Of a stretch of 64,000 nt of DNA, positions 1 through 9,470 are shown piece after piece. The notes beneath the pieces are model-generated. The model had not been told where the DNA came from, did no database searches, and saw only the letters and a program-made list of their open reading frames with translations. A program made the position numbers and the translations under genes. Source of the stretch: Sulfuricurvum sp. PD_MW2. GTDB lineage: Bacteria; Campylobacterota; Campylobacteria; Campylobacterales; Sulfurimonadaceae. How positions within the stretch are numbered: the first letter of the stretch is position 1; each line of letters starts with the position of its first letter. The stretch lies in assembly GCF_002633015.1 (NCBI RefSeq), contig NZ_NSIU01000001.1, positions 124,001 to 188,000 of the forward strand. Direction: 5' to 3'.

Positions 1-832
1 GAGTGATATTGGAAGCGATACGGGTGAGTCGACCGAACAGGGCACGTTGATCAAACAGCTCTTCTGAGGCTTTATACCCTAAACGTTCATACGCGGCCAT
101 CGCCAACATCAGATTATCGCGCAAATACTCACTGAGATTATTTTTCATGGCAAGATGCAATGCCATCATTTCAATATCCGGTGTTATGCACTCAAGTACC
201 TTATAGAGCTTGCACTCTTTCTCATGAGCGATTTTTTGAGCGATTTGCTCCACTGCGGGATGTTTTTGTTTCCCTATCAATCCAACATGCTGCATGCTTC
301 GAAGTTTGGTTGAGGCGATAGAATCAATCGTGTTCCCCAAAAAGGCCGCATGATCAAAATCGATCGGAGTAAAAATACTAAGTTCTTTGGGAAATACCGC
401 CGTCGCATCAAACTCTCCCCCCAAACCTGCTTCGCAGACGACGTAATCACACGCTTCATAGACGATCATTGCAAGGAGTGTCGTATACTCGAAATAACTC
501 AGTTCATCTGCAACCGTCCCAGACAAAAGAGCGAGAAGTTTTAGGTGAGCCGCTTCCAAAGTTTCATCGTCTGCATCAGCACCGTTTATCCATATCCGTT
601 CATTGAAACGAAGAATATGCGGAGAAGTATAATGCCCCACCCGTTTACCTGAGCGATGCAGTGCTGTCGCCAAGAAACGCCCGGTAGAGCCTTTGCCGTT
701 CGTCCCGACGAGATGGATGATTTTGTTTTTCGGGAGACGATGTTGCACTAAAGCGTACGCCTTAGGAAAACGCTCAAGATCGATTTTGTCGTAATACAGC
801 GGCTTTTGCGCTAGAAATTCAGTTAAAGTCAT
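1..832 (-). CDS. folC: Folylpolyglutamate synthase/dihydrofolate synthase, N-terminal part (runs off the window)
   Basis: This is a Mur-ligase-family enzyme that adds glutamate to folates, and in many bacteria to dihydropteroate. 277 residues are visible from the ATG at 832; the 3' end lies beyond base 1. The P-loop GTNGKGS is at about residues 43-49, followed by a HYTSPHI stretch typical of FolC. Its ATG overlaps the stop of the upstream diguanylate cyclase gene by 4 bases (ATGA), so translation is probably coupled. It is the last visible gene of the yajC-secDF-leuS-lptE operon. The leuS-to-folC neighbourhood is the one known in Campylobacter. The frame stays open to the window edge. Confidence 0.9.
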   Translation of the reverse strand, partial: MTLTEFLAQKPLYYDKIDLERFPKAYALVQHRLPKNKIIHLVGTNGKGSTGRFLATALHRSGKRVGHYTSPHILRFNERIWINGADADDETLEAAHLKLLALLSGTVADELSYFEYTTLLAMIVYEACDYVVCEAGLGGEFDATAVFPKELSIFTPIDFDHAAFLGNTIDSIASTKLRSMQHVGLIGKQKHPAVEQIAQKIAHEKECKLYKVLECITPDIEMMALHLAMKNNLSEYLRDNLMLAMAAYERLGYKASEELFDQRALFGRLTRIASNIT

Positions 833-2364
833 GCCGGCTCAACACGATTTCGACCTTTTCGCTTTGCATCATAAAGGCGTTCATCGGCTCCGTTTATCAA
901 TGCTTTTAGCGATGGGTATCCCTCTCGTTCAGCTACCCCGATACTCACACTCACGGCAATCCGCTGCCCCTGATACATAAAGTGAGCCTGTTCGACATGA
1001 GCACGCACTTTTTCACAAAACACCTTCGCACCCGCCAAATCGGTATCACCCAATATCGCCAAAAATTCTTCTCCACCGAAACGCCCGACAATATCGCTTG
1101 TCCGAGCCTCTAATTTTAGAATTTTCGCAAATGCGATCAATACGGCATCACCCGCTTCATGTCCATAGGTGTCATTCACCGATTTAAAGTGGTCCAAATC
1201 GAGCATCGCAATACAAAACGAGTGAGCGTGACGCTCATACTCTGCTTCTTTGAGGTTCAGATATTCTTCGATCGCCCGCTTATTAAATAGCTTCGTTAAA
1301 AAATCTTCCCGCGAAGCTTGCGTAGCAACCGCCAACTCCGATTCCAAAGCGGCAATCTTTTTCCCCATATCGGTCACTTTTTCATTGTGTGCTTTCAAAT
1401 CTTGGCTCAACACGGCAACTTTCTCTTCCAATGTACTCGCAATCGTATAGAGTCGTTTATGCGCTGTTTTAAAATCGGTCGGCTTATTGTTCTCAAGCGC
1501 TTCTAAATCACGTTTTACTTCTCGGATCTCGCTGCTTGAGTTTTCGCTTCTCTCGATCAATTCGATCAATTGCGAAGAGAGTTTCTCCAACAACGCATCC
1601 AGAACACTGACCATCTCCTCAACGCTTTGCTTATCCAATGCAATTCTCATCGCAATAGCCGTTTTAAGCTCTTTCTCACACGCTTCCGTATTGATGTATG
1701 CCGGATTCTCATGCAGTTTTTGCGATAAAACCATCGTCGCATCGTCCATTTTCGGAGAAATAGAGGGGACCAAGGAAGAGACAATCAACTGGATTATTTT
1801 AGAATAATCGGCTTCGGCGACCGCAGTTCCTTGTAGTTTTAAACTCTCGATCGTACTACGCAAATTAGAGGTATCTACTGAACCGAAATGGGAGAGTTTC
1901 ATCAAAAACGAATCGTCATAAATACCGAGGAAATTGATCCAAGCCTGTTTGAGGAGCTCAATCTGTGTCGGTCCACCCCGCTCTTCAAGAAGGGCAAGTG
2001 TTTTTTTAGCCAGTGCCGATGCATCCGGATTGTGTAAAACATCGATACTCTCAGCCATCTTTTTTGCCAAGTTGCTGAGAGATTCAACCAAAATCGATGC
2101 TTCACTCGGATTCATCCGTGCCAGCCTCGAAATCAAAAAGCGGATCAGTTCCGCTGTGGTTCGAACTCGATACTGTTTTACCTCTTCAAGGGTCTTTTTA
2201 TCCATTGAATTGAGATACCGATCAATCCCGCTGCAATCTTCAACCGAAAAGCCCGCTTTTTTCGCTTCGGAGCAAAATGTTTCGGTATAGGCATCCGGAG
2301 TCCATACTTTCCCTTCGGCTTTTAATCGCTCAACCGTATTGCGAACGATTTGATTGATAGTCAT
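829..2364 (-). CDS. Diguanylate cyclase with uncharacterised helical N-terminal domain
   Basis: 511 residues. The C-terminal 165 residues or so form a GGDEF domain that makes c-di-GMP from two GTP. The signature is GGEEF at about residue 422. An inhibitory I-site RTSD lies exactly five residues before it, so product feedback is expected. A long charged, probably coiled-coil stretch (about 270-340) links it to an N-terminal alpha-helical region of about 260 residues that I do not recognise. There are no transmembrane segments, so it should be cytoplasmic. It sits between lptE and folC in a housekeeping operon, an odd place for a signalling enzyme. An SD-like AAGGGG precedes the ATG. The enzyme class is certain; the input signal is unknown. 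Confidence 0.92.
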   Translation of the reverse strand: MTINQIVRNTVERLKAEGKVWTPDAYTETFCSEAKKAGFSVEDCSGIDRYLNSMDKKTLEEVKQYRVRTTAELIRFLISRLARMNPSEASILVESLSNLAKKMAESIDVLHNPDASALAKKTLALLEERGGPTQIELLKQAWINFLGIYDDSFLMKLSHFGSVDTSNLRSTIESLKLQGTAVAEADYSKIIQLIVSSLVPSISPKMDDATMVLSQKLHENPAYINTEACEKELKTAIAMRIALDKQSVEEMVSVLDALLEKLSSQLIELIERSENSSSEIREVKRDLEALENNKPTDFKTAHKRLYTIASTLEEKVAVLSQDLKAHNEKVTDMGKKIAALESELAVATQASREDFLTKLFNKRAIEEYLNLKEAEYERHAHSFCIAMLDLDHFKSVNDTYGHEAGDAVLIAFAKILKLEARTSDIVGRFGGEEFLAILGDTDLAGAKVFCEKVRAHVEQAHFMYQGQRIAVSVSIGVAEREGYPSLKALINGADERLYDAKRKGRNRVEPA

Positions 2365-2373
2365 CTTGGCCCC

Positions 2374-2871
2374 TTATTTTGAGTTTACACCCAATGCAGC
2401 GATTTGTGCGACAAATGCATCAATCCCTTTTTGCGCACCTTGACGGATAGCTTCAAAACGGGCCTGATCCGAGATAATCGCATTCGGTTCAATATCAAAA
2501 TCGTATGTACCGTGGGTTGAATAGCTTGTGGTATTTCCATCTGTAGTTCTAGCAATCGACATATTGACCGTTGTCCGATACGTGATAACGTACCCTTTTG
2601 TATCATAACGCAACGGAGAGAATCCTACCGAACCGATTCCGATTTTGAGATGGGTTTTCGATTCATTTTTAGCGACAAGTGCCGTTCTAAATCTCGTAAG
2701 AACGGCCGTATCAACGGCATCTTTGATAATAACCGTATTTTGCGGATCTTCCATAGAGATGACCACTTCGGTACTAACACTGTCTCCTAAAATATTTTTA
2801 GTGTAATGGCTTGCAGGCTGATAACCGCAACCGGCTAAAAAGATCAAGAATCCCAGTGTCAAAAATCTCAT
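2374..2871 (-). CDS. lptE: LPS assembly lipoprotein LptE-like
   Basis: A small lipoprotein of about 165 residues. The N-terminus is a signal peptide with a lipobox (LAGC, Cys near residue 15), so the mature protein should be anchored to the outer membrane. The position directly after leuS and the size fit LptE, which plugs the LptD barrel that inserts LPS into the outer leaflet. Sequence conservation in this family is low, so context carries much of the call. I chose the ATG at 2871, which has AAGGG six bases upstream; a GTG lies immediately before it at 2874. It is only a few bases from the leuS stop, so it is cotranscribed. Confidence 0.8.
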   Translation of the reverse strand: MRFLTLGFLIFLAGCGYQPASHYTKNILGDSVSTEVVISMEDPQNTVIIKDAVDTAVLTRFRTALVAKNESKTHLKIGIGSVGFSPLRYDTKGYVITYRTTVNMSIARTTDGNTTSYSTHGTYDFDIEPNAIISDQARFEAIRQGAQKGIDAFVAQIAALGVNSK

Positions 2872-2874
2872 CAC

Positions 2875-5322
2875 TTACCCTTTAATCACTAGATTGACTA
2901 ATTTTCCCGGAATGACAATCGCTTTCACGATCTCTTTTCCCTCAATCCATTTTTCGACATGCGCTTTTGCAATAGCGATGATTGATTCTTCGGATTCAGA
3001 GACCCCTACTTCGATTGATGCGCGATTTTTTCCATTGATTGAAACACCAAGTGTAAGGGCTTCCACCTCAAATACCTCTTCGCGAACGATCTGGACGCCG
3101 AAGTTTTTCCCATGGAAAAGTGCTTCCGAGAGTTCCCAACAGATATGTGGAACGATCGGCTCCATAACGGAAGTCAAAATCCAATACCCTTCCGTCCACA
3201 CATCACGGTTGTTTTGTTCGTTGAGAGCGTTCATCGCTTCCATTACACCGGCAATCATCGTATTGAACGTATGACGCTCACCATAGACCTCTTGAGCGCG
3301 TTTAAGTGCTTCGTATACTTTTTTGCGTGCCGCTTTCTCCTCTTTGCTCAAAGAAGCATGATTGATGGCTGGTAACGTTTCGGTAACATTCACATTCGAA
3401 GCACGATCGGCAAAACGTTTGAGGAATCGAAATGCCCCCTCAACTGCACTGTCGTTCCACTCCAACTCTTGGGTCGGAGGTGCGGCAAAAAGGATAAACA
3501 GACGCGCCGTATCGGCACCGTATTTTTCGACCAATGCGCCCGGGTCTACAGTATTGCCTTTGGATTTTGACATCTTCGCACCGTCTTTGAGAACCATCCC
3601 CTGTGTCAGAAGGTGTTCAAACGGCTCATCGGAGCTAACGTACCCCAAATCCCGCAGCATTTTGGTAAAAAATCGGGCATAGAGGAGATGTAAAATTGCA
3701 TGTTCAATCCCGCCGATGTAGTGATCGACTCCCATCCAGTAATCGAGGGCTTGCTTATCCAACGCCTCTTTAAAATCGTTTTTAACCGTATAGCGGAGAA
3801 AATACCATGAGGATTGAATAAATGTATCCATCGTATCGGTCTCACGGATTGCCGCTTTGCCGCATTTCGGACACGCGCAGTGTTTCCACGACGGGTGGTG
3901 TTCAAGCGGGTTCCCCTCACCGTTGATCACGACATCTTCGGGTAGTGCAACCGGGAGGTTAACTTTATCCTCAGGGACAATACCACAGCTCTCGCAGTGG
4001 ATCAATGGAATCGGCGCGCCCCAGTAACGCTGACGGCTGATCCCCCAATCTTTGAGGCGGAAATTGATCACTTTTTTTCCGAGTTTGTTTGATTCGAAAT
4101 AATCCATGATGGAGGCTTTCGCCGTGACGTTATCGAGACCTGTGAATTCTCCGCTCTCATGGAGTGTTCCCGCTTCGGTATACGCACATCCTGATGGCAA
4201 TTCACCCTCTTGCGGAAAAATTACCGCTTTGATCGGAAGATCGTATTTGGTTGCGAACTCATAGTCACGATCATCGTGCGCGGGCACTGCCATAACTGCA
4301 CCGGAGCCGTAATCGGTGAGAACGAAATTCGCCACCCATACCGGCACTTTGGCACCCGTAAGCGGGTGGATGACATTGATCCCCAACGCTACCCCCTCTT
4401 TCGGGCTCGTTGCACGATCACGCGCACTGACGCGTTGCATCGCTTTAATTGCATTAGCGGTTGCCTCATCAAGCAATCCAAAAGAGAGCATGTGGCGTAC
4501 AATCTCATGTTCCGGTGCCAATGCCGCATAACTCACCCCGTAAATCGTATCGGGACGGGTTGTGAAAACATCAAACCCTTCGTACACTGCACCCAGACGC
4601 GCTTCGCTCTCATCATCAAATTTGAATTTGAATTCGAGTCCGTACGATTTACCGATCCAGTTCTCCTGCATCGTCAAAACCTGCTTCGGCCATTTCCCCT
4701 CAAGCGTTTTCAGCGATTCGAGAAGTTCTTCGGCATAATCGCTGATTTTGAGATAATACTGATACATCTCTTTTTGTACAATCGGGGTTCCGCATCTCCA
4801 ACATCCGCCATCCACTACCTGTTCATTGGCTAAAACGGTCAAATCGTGCGGACACCAGTTCAAAAACCCTTGCTTACGATAGAGTAACCCTTTGTTAAAC
4901 ATATCGATGATAAAGCCCTGCTCAAACGCAGTGTATTCAGGATTCGACGTTGCAAATTCACGCTCTTCGGAAAAAGAGAGTCCCAATCCCGCCAATTCAC
5001 CGCGCATTGTAGCGATGTTTTCATACGTCCATTTTTTCGGATGGACGCCATGTTTGATCGCCGCATTCTCAGCCGGCATACCAAAACTATCCCAGCCTAT
5101 TGGATGAAGAACATTGAACCCTTGTTGGCGGTAGTAGCGGGCAAACGCATCCCCGATGGTGTAGTTACGAACGTGCCCCATGTGAATGCGTCCCGATGGG
5201 TAAGGGAACATACTGAGGACATATTTTTTCGGTTTAGTAAAATCATTTGACGGCTCATACGCTTTTGTCGCACTCCACGTATTTTGCCATTTAGCTTCTA
5301 TCGATGCAGGGGTGTAATTCAA
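2875..5322 (-). CDS. leuS: Leucyl-tRNA synthetase
   Basis: 815 residues, a full-length bacterial class Ia synthetase that charges tRNA-Leu. The HIGH-type motif [11 protein letters not shown] is near residue 40-50 and the KMSKS loop (KMSKSKGN) near 580. A CP1 editing domain lies between them. Cys-rich zinc-binding segments are visible (CxxC pairs near residue 170 and near 455). The start codon is TTG at 5322, supported by AGGAG seven bases upstream; no ATG fits. It follows secF by 26 bases and is probably in the same transcript. Confidence 0.97.
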   Translation of the reverse strand: MNYTPASIEAKWQNTWSATKAYEPSNDFTKPKKYVLSMFPYPSGRIHMGHVRNYTIGDAFARYYRQQGFNVLHPIGWDSFGMPAENAAIKHGVHPKKWTYENIATMRGELAGLGLSFSEEREFATSNPEYTAFEQGFIIDMFNKGLLYRKQGFLNWCPHDLTVLANEQVVDGGCWRCGTPIVQKEMYQYYLKISDYAEELLESLKTLEGKWPKQVLTMQENWIGKSYGLEFKFKFDDESEARLGAVYEGFDVFTTRPDTIYGVSYAALAPEHEIVRHMLSFGLLDEATANAIKAMQRVSARDRATSPKEGVALGINVIHPLTGAKVPVWVANFVLTDYGSGAVMAVPAHDDRDYEFATKYDLPIKAVIFPQEGELPSGCAYTEAGTLHESGEFTGLDNVTAKASIMDYFESNKLGKKVINFRLKDWGISRQRYWGAPIPLIHCESCGIVPEDKVNLPVALPEDVVINGEGNPLEHHPSWKHCACPKCGKAAIRETDTMDTFIQSSWYFLRYTVKNDFKEALDKQALDYWMGVDHYIGGIEHAILHLLYARFFTKMLRDLGYVSSDEPFEHLLTQGMVLKDGAKMSKSKGNTVDPGALVEKYGADTARLFILFAAPPTQELEWNDSAVEGAFRFLKRFADRASNVNVTETLPAINHASLSKEEKAARKKVYEALKRAQEVYGERHTFNTMIAGVMEAMNALNEQNNRDVWTEGYWILTSVMEPIVPHICWELSEALFHGKNFGVQIVREEVFEVEALTLGVSINGKNRASIEVGVSESEESIIAIAKAHVEKWIEGKEIVKAIVIPGKLVNLVIKG

Positions 5323-5348
5323 AAAAAACTCCTAAATTCTCTTAATAA

Positions 5349-6320
5349 TTAAACAATACCTTGTTCAAATTGCGCACGCATTTTCTCTTTTTCCGCTTGC
5401 ATTTTTTGCTTTTCAGCCATTTTTTCACGATAGCGTGCAACGCTAAATCCGGTCCAAACAACTAACTGAGCCGCAACGAAAATAGAGCTATAGGTTCCGA
5501 TAATAACCCCAACGAGCATCGGGAAACTAAAGCCGAGCATAATGTCGCCACCGAACAAGAACAGGGTCAAGACAACGAAAAACACGGTCAATGATGTCAG
5601 TGTCGTTCGTGATTGCGTACGTGAAACCGCTTCATTCACGATCATGACGAAATCGCTGTTTTTTGACTCTTGGATATGTTCGCGGATACGATCATATACG
5701 ATAATCGTATCGTGGATCGAATACCCCAAAATCATGAGCAATGCCGCAACGCTCTCGATATTGAAATCGATCTCGAAATATGAAACAAACCCGAATGTAA
5801 TGACGATGTCATGGACGATCGCGATGATCGCTGCCAAAGCAAAGCGCCATTCGTAGCGAAAGGTTACCATCGCCATAATCGCACCAAGCGTCAATAAAAA
5901 CGCCGTCAAACCTTTGACACGAAGTTCATCACCGACTTTCGGTCCGACCATATCAACACGACGGATTTCGAACTCTCCCGTCCCTTTGAGAACATCACGA
6001 GTAACATCCCCGATATCTTTGCTCAAACCGTCCGTTGATGCTGCCGTTTTGATGACGATCTCTTCGGGTGAGCCGAATTCGCTGACTGCCGCATGTTTGA
6101 ACAGCTCATCTTTTTCGAGTGCTTCACGCACTTTATTGATTGGAGCCGGTCCTTGGTATTTGACTTGAACAACCGTTCCTCCGGTGAAATCGATACCGAA
6201 TGAGAACCCTTTTGTTGCGATAAGCCCGATCGCCGCGAAAAAGAGGATGAACGAAGCGACAAAAAAGATTTTCCCTTTTCCAAGGAAGTTATAGACCTTA
6301 TCTTCTTTAAACAATTCCAT
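5349..6320 (-). CDS. secF: Protein translocase subunit SecF
   Basis: 323 residues. SecF pairs with SecD in the inner membrane and uses the proton motive force to help pull exported proteins through SecYEG. The N-terminal membrane helix is followed by the SecF signature (FSFGIDFTGG), a periplasmic P4-like domain, and then five C-terminal membrane helices. The C-terminus is rich in Lys, Met and Glu. It starts two bases after the secD stop. Order and spacing are those of the conserved yajC-secD-secF operon. Confidence 0.97.
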   Translation of the reverse strand: MELFKEDKVYNFLGKGKIFFVASFILFFAAIGLIATKGFSFGIDFTGGTVVQVKYQGPAPINKVREALEKDELFKHAAVSEFGSPEEIVIKTAASTDGLSKDIGDVTRDVLKGTGEFEIRRVDMVGPKVGDELRVKGLTAFLLTLGAIMAMVTFRYEWRFALAAIIAIVHDIVITFGFVSYFEIDFNIESVAALLMILGYSIHDTIIVYDRIREHIQESKNSDFVMIVNEAVSRTQSRTTLTSLTVFFVVLTLFLFGGDIMLGFSFPMLVGVIIGTYSSIFVAAQLVVWTGFSVARYREKMAEKQKMQAEKEKMRAQFEQGIV

Positions 6321-6322
6321 GA

Positions 6323-7897
6323 TTAGTTAACCTTTCTCGTCATACCAAACCACAGTTTGTAGTTTTTCGATTTTTCGATACGATTGGTGAAAAGTTGGAA
6401 AATTCCATACGTTCCGACAATCGCTGTGAGCATGGATGCCAAAATCCCCATACTGAGGGTGACAGCGAACCCTTTGATCGCTCCCGTCCCATAGACATAG
6501 AGGATCGTACATGCGATGATTTGGGTAATGTTCGAATCTAAAATCGCCCGCATCGCTTTGCTGTATCCCTCTTGCAATGCCCGTTTCAACCCGATACCCA
6601 AACGGATCTGTTCACGTACACGCTCATTGATGATAATGTTCGCATCGACTGCCAAACCGATATGCAGCACGATCCCAGCCATACCTGGCAATGTGAGTGT
6701 TGCACCCAAAAGTGCCATCATCGCCAAAATGATAAAAATGTTGATCACAACGGCAAGATTCGCAATGACTCCCGCCAAACCGTAATACATCACCATGAAA
6801 ATGAGAACCAGTACAAAACCGCTCACCAATGCCAAAGAAGAGGCTTTGATACTATCTGCTCCCAAACTCGGTCCGACAGAGCGTTTTTCGAGCATATAGA
6901 TCGGTGCCAAAAGTGCACCGGAACGAAGAGCAATCGCCAAATCGTTTGCTTCGGCAACACTGTAGTTACCGCTTATCTGTCCGCTTCCTCCACCGATACG
7001 TTCATTAATGACCGGAGCCGAATAGACTTTGCCGTCCAACACGATTGCTAGCCGTTTACCGACACTTTTACCGGTAAAATCTCCGAAAATCTGCGCACCT
7101 GCAGAGTTCAAAGAAAAGTTGATCACCGGACGGTTGTTTTGATCATAGCCGACATGTGCATCGGTCAGCATCGTTCCATCCAAAATCGGAATCTCATTCA
7201 CGAGATGTTTGATCTTAGGCTGAAGTGCATCTTCGAGAATTTTATCCCCATACGTTGCCGCTTCCGCATCGCTTAAATCATTCACCCGCATAGAACGATC
7301 TTCATCGACCGCCATCAGCTCAAGCTTTGCCGCACGAGAGATCAATTCACGCGCCCGTTGCTCCTCTTGCTGTGTTTTGATTCCCGGCAGTTCCACTAAG
7401 ATTTTATCGACACCCTGACGTGCAACAACCGGTTCCGCCAAACCAAACTGGTCAAGCCGGTTACGGATCGTCTCAATAGCCTGATCAACCGATTGGGTTT
7501 TGAGTTTTTCAACCTCTTCGGGTTTAAAAGAGACACTGTATGATTCGCCCGAAGTTTTTACCGCAGCACCGTGAATCGTTTTGAGGTGCTCATCGATTTT
7601 TGCCTTATCTTCGGCATCGAGAGCACTAAAGACAACGGTACCCTCTTCGACACTCAAACCGTCAATCAAAATATCATTTTTTTCAGTGAAGTTCTTGATT
7701 CCGGATGCAACCGACTTTAACTGTGAATTGACAGCTTCTTCCGTTTTAACCCCCAAAAGGAGATGTAACCCCCCCTGCAAATCAAGCCCGAGGGTGACTT
7801 TTGCCCCATGCTGGCTTTGGGTCAATGAGGGTATCGAGAAAAGTATCCCGAAAACAGCTGCGGCGATGAGTAATACTACGCGAAAATTAAGCTTCAT
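6323..7897 (-). CDS. secD: Protein translocase subunit SecD
   Basis: 524 residues from the ATG at 7897. It forms the SecDF export motor. The TLGLDLQGGLHLLLGV signature follows the first membrane helix, then comes a large periplasmic domain with P1-like and head regions, then six transmembrane helices in the C-terminal third. I prefer this start over an upstream in-frame ATG at 7930. From 7897 the protein begins directly with a short basic stretch and a hydrophobic helix, and it overlaps yajC by only 11 bases rather than 44. Confidence 0.95.
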   Translation of the reverse strand: MKLNFRVVLLIAAAVFGILFSIPSLTQSQHGAKVTLGLDLQGGLHLLLGVKTEEAVNSQLKSVASGIKNFTEKNDILIDGLSVEEGTVVFSALDAEDKAKIDEHLKTIHGAAVKTSGESYSVSFKPEEVEKLKTQSVDQAIETIRNRLDQFGLAEPVVARQGVDKILVELPGIKTQQEEQRARELISRAAKLELMAVDEDRSMRVNDLSDAEAATYGDKILEDALQPKIKHLVNEIPILDGTMLTDAHVGYDQNNRPVINFSLNSAGAQIFGDFTGKSVGKRLAIVLDGKVYSAPVINERIGGGSGQISGNYSVAEANDLAIALRSGALLAPIYMLEKRSVGPSLGADSIKASSLALVSGFVLVLIFMVMYYGLAGVIANLAVVINIFIILAMMALLGATLTLPGMAGIVLHIGLAVDANIIINERVREQIRLGIGLKRALQEGYSKAMRAILDSNITQIIACTILYVYGTGAIKGFAVTLSMGILASMLTAIVGTYGIFQLFTNRIEKSKNYKLWFGMTRKVN

Positions 7898-8153
7898 CCT
7901 CGTACTTTCTCGCAACGGCTTTTTTATCAAGGCGTGCTTCGGTTTCGTTATTTAATTTGATCAAAAAATAGCTCTCTTCGACTTTTTTGATTTCGACGAT
8001 CAATCCGCCGCTGGTAACGATTTTATCCCCTTTAGTAAGGGCATTAAGCATCTCTTCATGTCTTTTAGCCTGTTGGTTTTGGGGACGGATGATCACAAAG
8101 TACATAATAGCGATCAAAAAGACGAAAGGGAGAATTTGTTGAAGAATTTCCAT
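7887..8153 (-). CDS. yajC: Preprotein translocase accessory subunit YajC
   Basis: 88 residues with one N-terminal membrane helix ending in the family signature FVIIRPQNQQ, then a small cytoplasmic domain. YajC associates with SecDF. The ATG at 8153 has AAGGA seven bases upstream, and a TATAAT box on the minus strand at 8184-8189 would give a leader of about 24 bases. An upstream in-frame ATG at 8207 would read through that promoter and is rejected. It is the first gene of the operon running down to folC. Confidence 0.95.
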   Translation of the reverse strand: MEILQQILPFVFLIAIMYFVIIRPQNQQAKRHEEMLNALTKGDKIVTSGGLIVEIKKVEESYFLIKLNNETEARLDKKAVARKYEDEA

Positions 8154-8183
8154 GAATATCCTTGGGTAATGTGAAATTGGGGC

Positions 8184-8189
8184 ATTATA
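8184..8189 (-). promoter_or_regulatory. -10 box of the yajC-secDF-leuS operon
   Basis: Perfect TATAAT on the minus strand about 31 bases upstream of the chosen yajC start. Campylobacterota housekeeping promoters usually show a good -10 and a poor -35, which is what is seen here. No start site has been mapped. Confidence 0.6.
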
Positions 8190-8210
8190 CTCAAATGTGG
8201 CTAACAACGA

Positions 8211-8216
8211 TATAAT
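8211..8216 (+). promoter_or_regulatory. -10 box immediately before lnt
   Basis: Perfect TATAAT on the plus strand, ending only six bases before the lnt ATG at 8223. If used, transcription would begin at or very near the start codon and give a leaderless mRNA. No Shine-Dalgarno sequence is visible before this ATG, which agrees. Confidence 0.5.
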
Positions 8217-8222
8217 TCCCCC

Positions 8223-9440
8223 ATGAAATATCGATCATCCCCCCTTATTGAAATTGTTGTAGCCCCTTTGGTTATCGCCTTGTTATTCTCCGCGTTTATC
8301 TATTGGGAACATTTTGCCCTCACCTCAAAAGCACTCAATACCATCTCGGGTGTATTAGCGCTTTATGCCCTCTTACATGCTCCGAAACGTGTCGTTCTCA
8401 TTAGCGGATTTTGGATCGGATGGCTCTGGTGCTATTGGATCGGATTTAGCTTTCAGTATTACGGTCTGGGGTGGGCGACATGGCTCGTCGCTTTAGGCTT
8501 TGGCTTCGTTTATGTTCTTTATTACGGAACGATGGCGCTCACCGCCAATGCACTGTTGCGCGCTCTCATCTTGTTTGGTCTCACCTTTGTGTGGCCGATG
8601 GATTTCAACTGGATGCAGCCCGAGCTTATCTTTGTAGAGAGCTATCTTGGATTTTCGAAATGGCAATTTGCGCTTATCCTCTTTTCACTCTCACTGACCG
8701 GCTATATCAGCGGTTTCAAAAAATTCTTTCCGCTTCTTTTATTGATCGGTGCCGTACAAACATCCTATACCCCGCCGTCGATTCCGGATCTTAAAATCAA
8801 ACTCGTCTCTACCGATATATCACAAGATTTCAAATGGCAGAGCGAACAATTGCCCCAAACGATCCAAGACAACTTCTCTGCAATCGATCAGGCAATCGAT
8901 AAAGGATACGATCTCATCGTATTGCCCGAATCGGCATTTCCCCTCTACATGAACGAACACACTGAGATAGCCCAAGCGCTTAGTGAACGATCGCTGCATA
9001 TCGCTATCCTCACCGGGACACTTCACAAAGAAAACGGCTTGAACTACAACGTCTCGTATCTCTTCAACCAAGGTACTATCACCGTTGCCAAAAAAACGAT
9101 CTTGGTTCCGTTTGGCGAGTATATTCCGTTGCCGAGTTTCCTAAAAGGGTGGGTGGATCGTCATATTTTCGGCGGAGGCTCTGATTTTGTCACAGCGGAT
9201 AAACCGACGGATTTTACGATCAAAGGGGTCACCTTCCGCAATGCCGTCTGCTACGAAGCAACGCGCGCCGAACTCTACACTCCCGATGTACGTTACATGA
9301 TTGCAGTGAGCAATAACGGATGGTTTAAACTCTCTATAGAGCCGACTGTACAAAATCTATTGATCCGTTTTTATGCCCGTAAAAATCATACGGTTGTCTT
9401 TCATTCAGCGAATGGCGGAGGAAGCGGGATTGTTTATTAA
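8223..9440 (+). CDS. lnt: Apolipoprotein N-acyltransferase
   Basis: 405 residues, shorter than E. coli Lnt but with both halves. The N-terminal part (about 1-185) is a set of membrane helices. The C-terminal nitrilase domain carries the expected Glu in LPESAF (about residue 238), a Lys just before LVPFGEYIP (about 290) and the nucleophile in VCYEAT (about 343). It adds the third acyl chain to lipoproteins in the inner membrane. It diverges from yajC, as in Campylobacter relatives. The start appears leaderless. Confidence 0.92.
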   Translation: MKYRSSPLIEIVVAPLVIALLFSAFIYWEHFALTSKALNTISGVLALYALLHAPKRVVLISGFWIGWLWCYWIGFSFQYYGLGWATWLVALGFGFVYVLYYGTMALTANALLRALILFGLTFVWPMDFNWMQPELIFVESYLGFSKWQFALILFSLSLTGYISGFKKFFPLLLLIGAVQTSYTPPSIPDLKIKLVSTDISQDFKWQSEQLPQTIQDNFSAIDQAIDKGYDLIVLPESAFPLYMNEHTEIAQALSERSLHIAILTGTLHKENGLNYNVSYLFNQGTITVAKKTILVPFGEYIPLPSFLKGWVDRHIFGGGSDFVTADKPTDFTIKGVTFRNAVCYEATRAELYTPDVRYMIAVSNNGWFKLSIEPTVQNLLIRFYARKNHTVVFHSANGGGSGIVY

Positions 9441-9446
9441 ATGAAG

Positions 9447-9468
9447 AATCAAGCCAAAAGGCTTGATT
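9447..9468. terminator. Hairpin between convergent lnt and biotin carboxylase genes
   Basis: Perfect 9-bp stem AATCAAGCC/GGCTTGATT with a four-base A loop (9447-9455 and 9460-9468), in the 30-base gap between two converging genes. It lacks a strong T tract on either side, so efficiency is uncertain. Position and perfection favour a bidirectional terminator. Confidence 0.6.
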
Positions 9469-9470
9469 GA

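Noticed and set aside
4210-4833. Long open frame of 207 residues on the plus strand inside leuS
   Set aside because: It lies wholly antisense to leuS, has no ribosome-binding site or recognisable domain, and its composition is that of a shadow frame.
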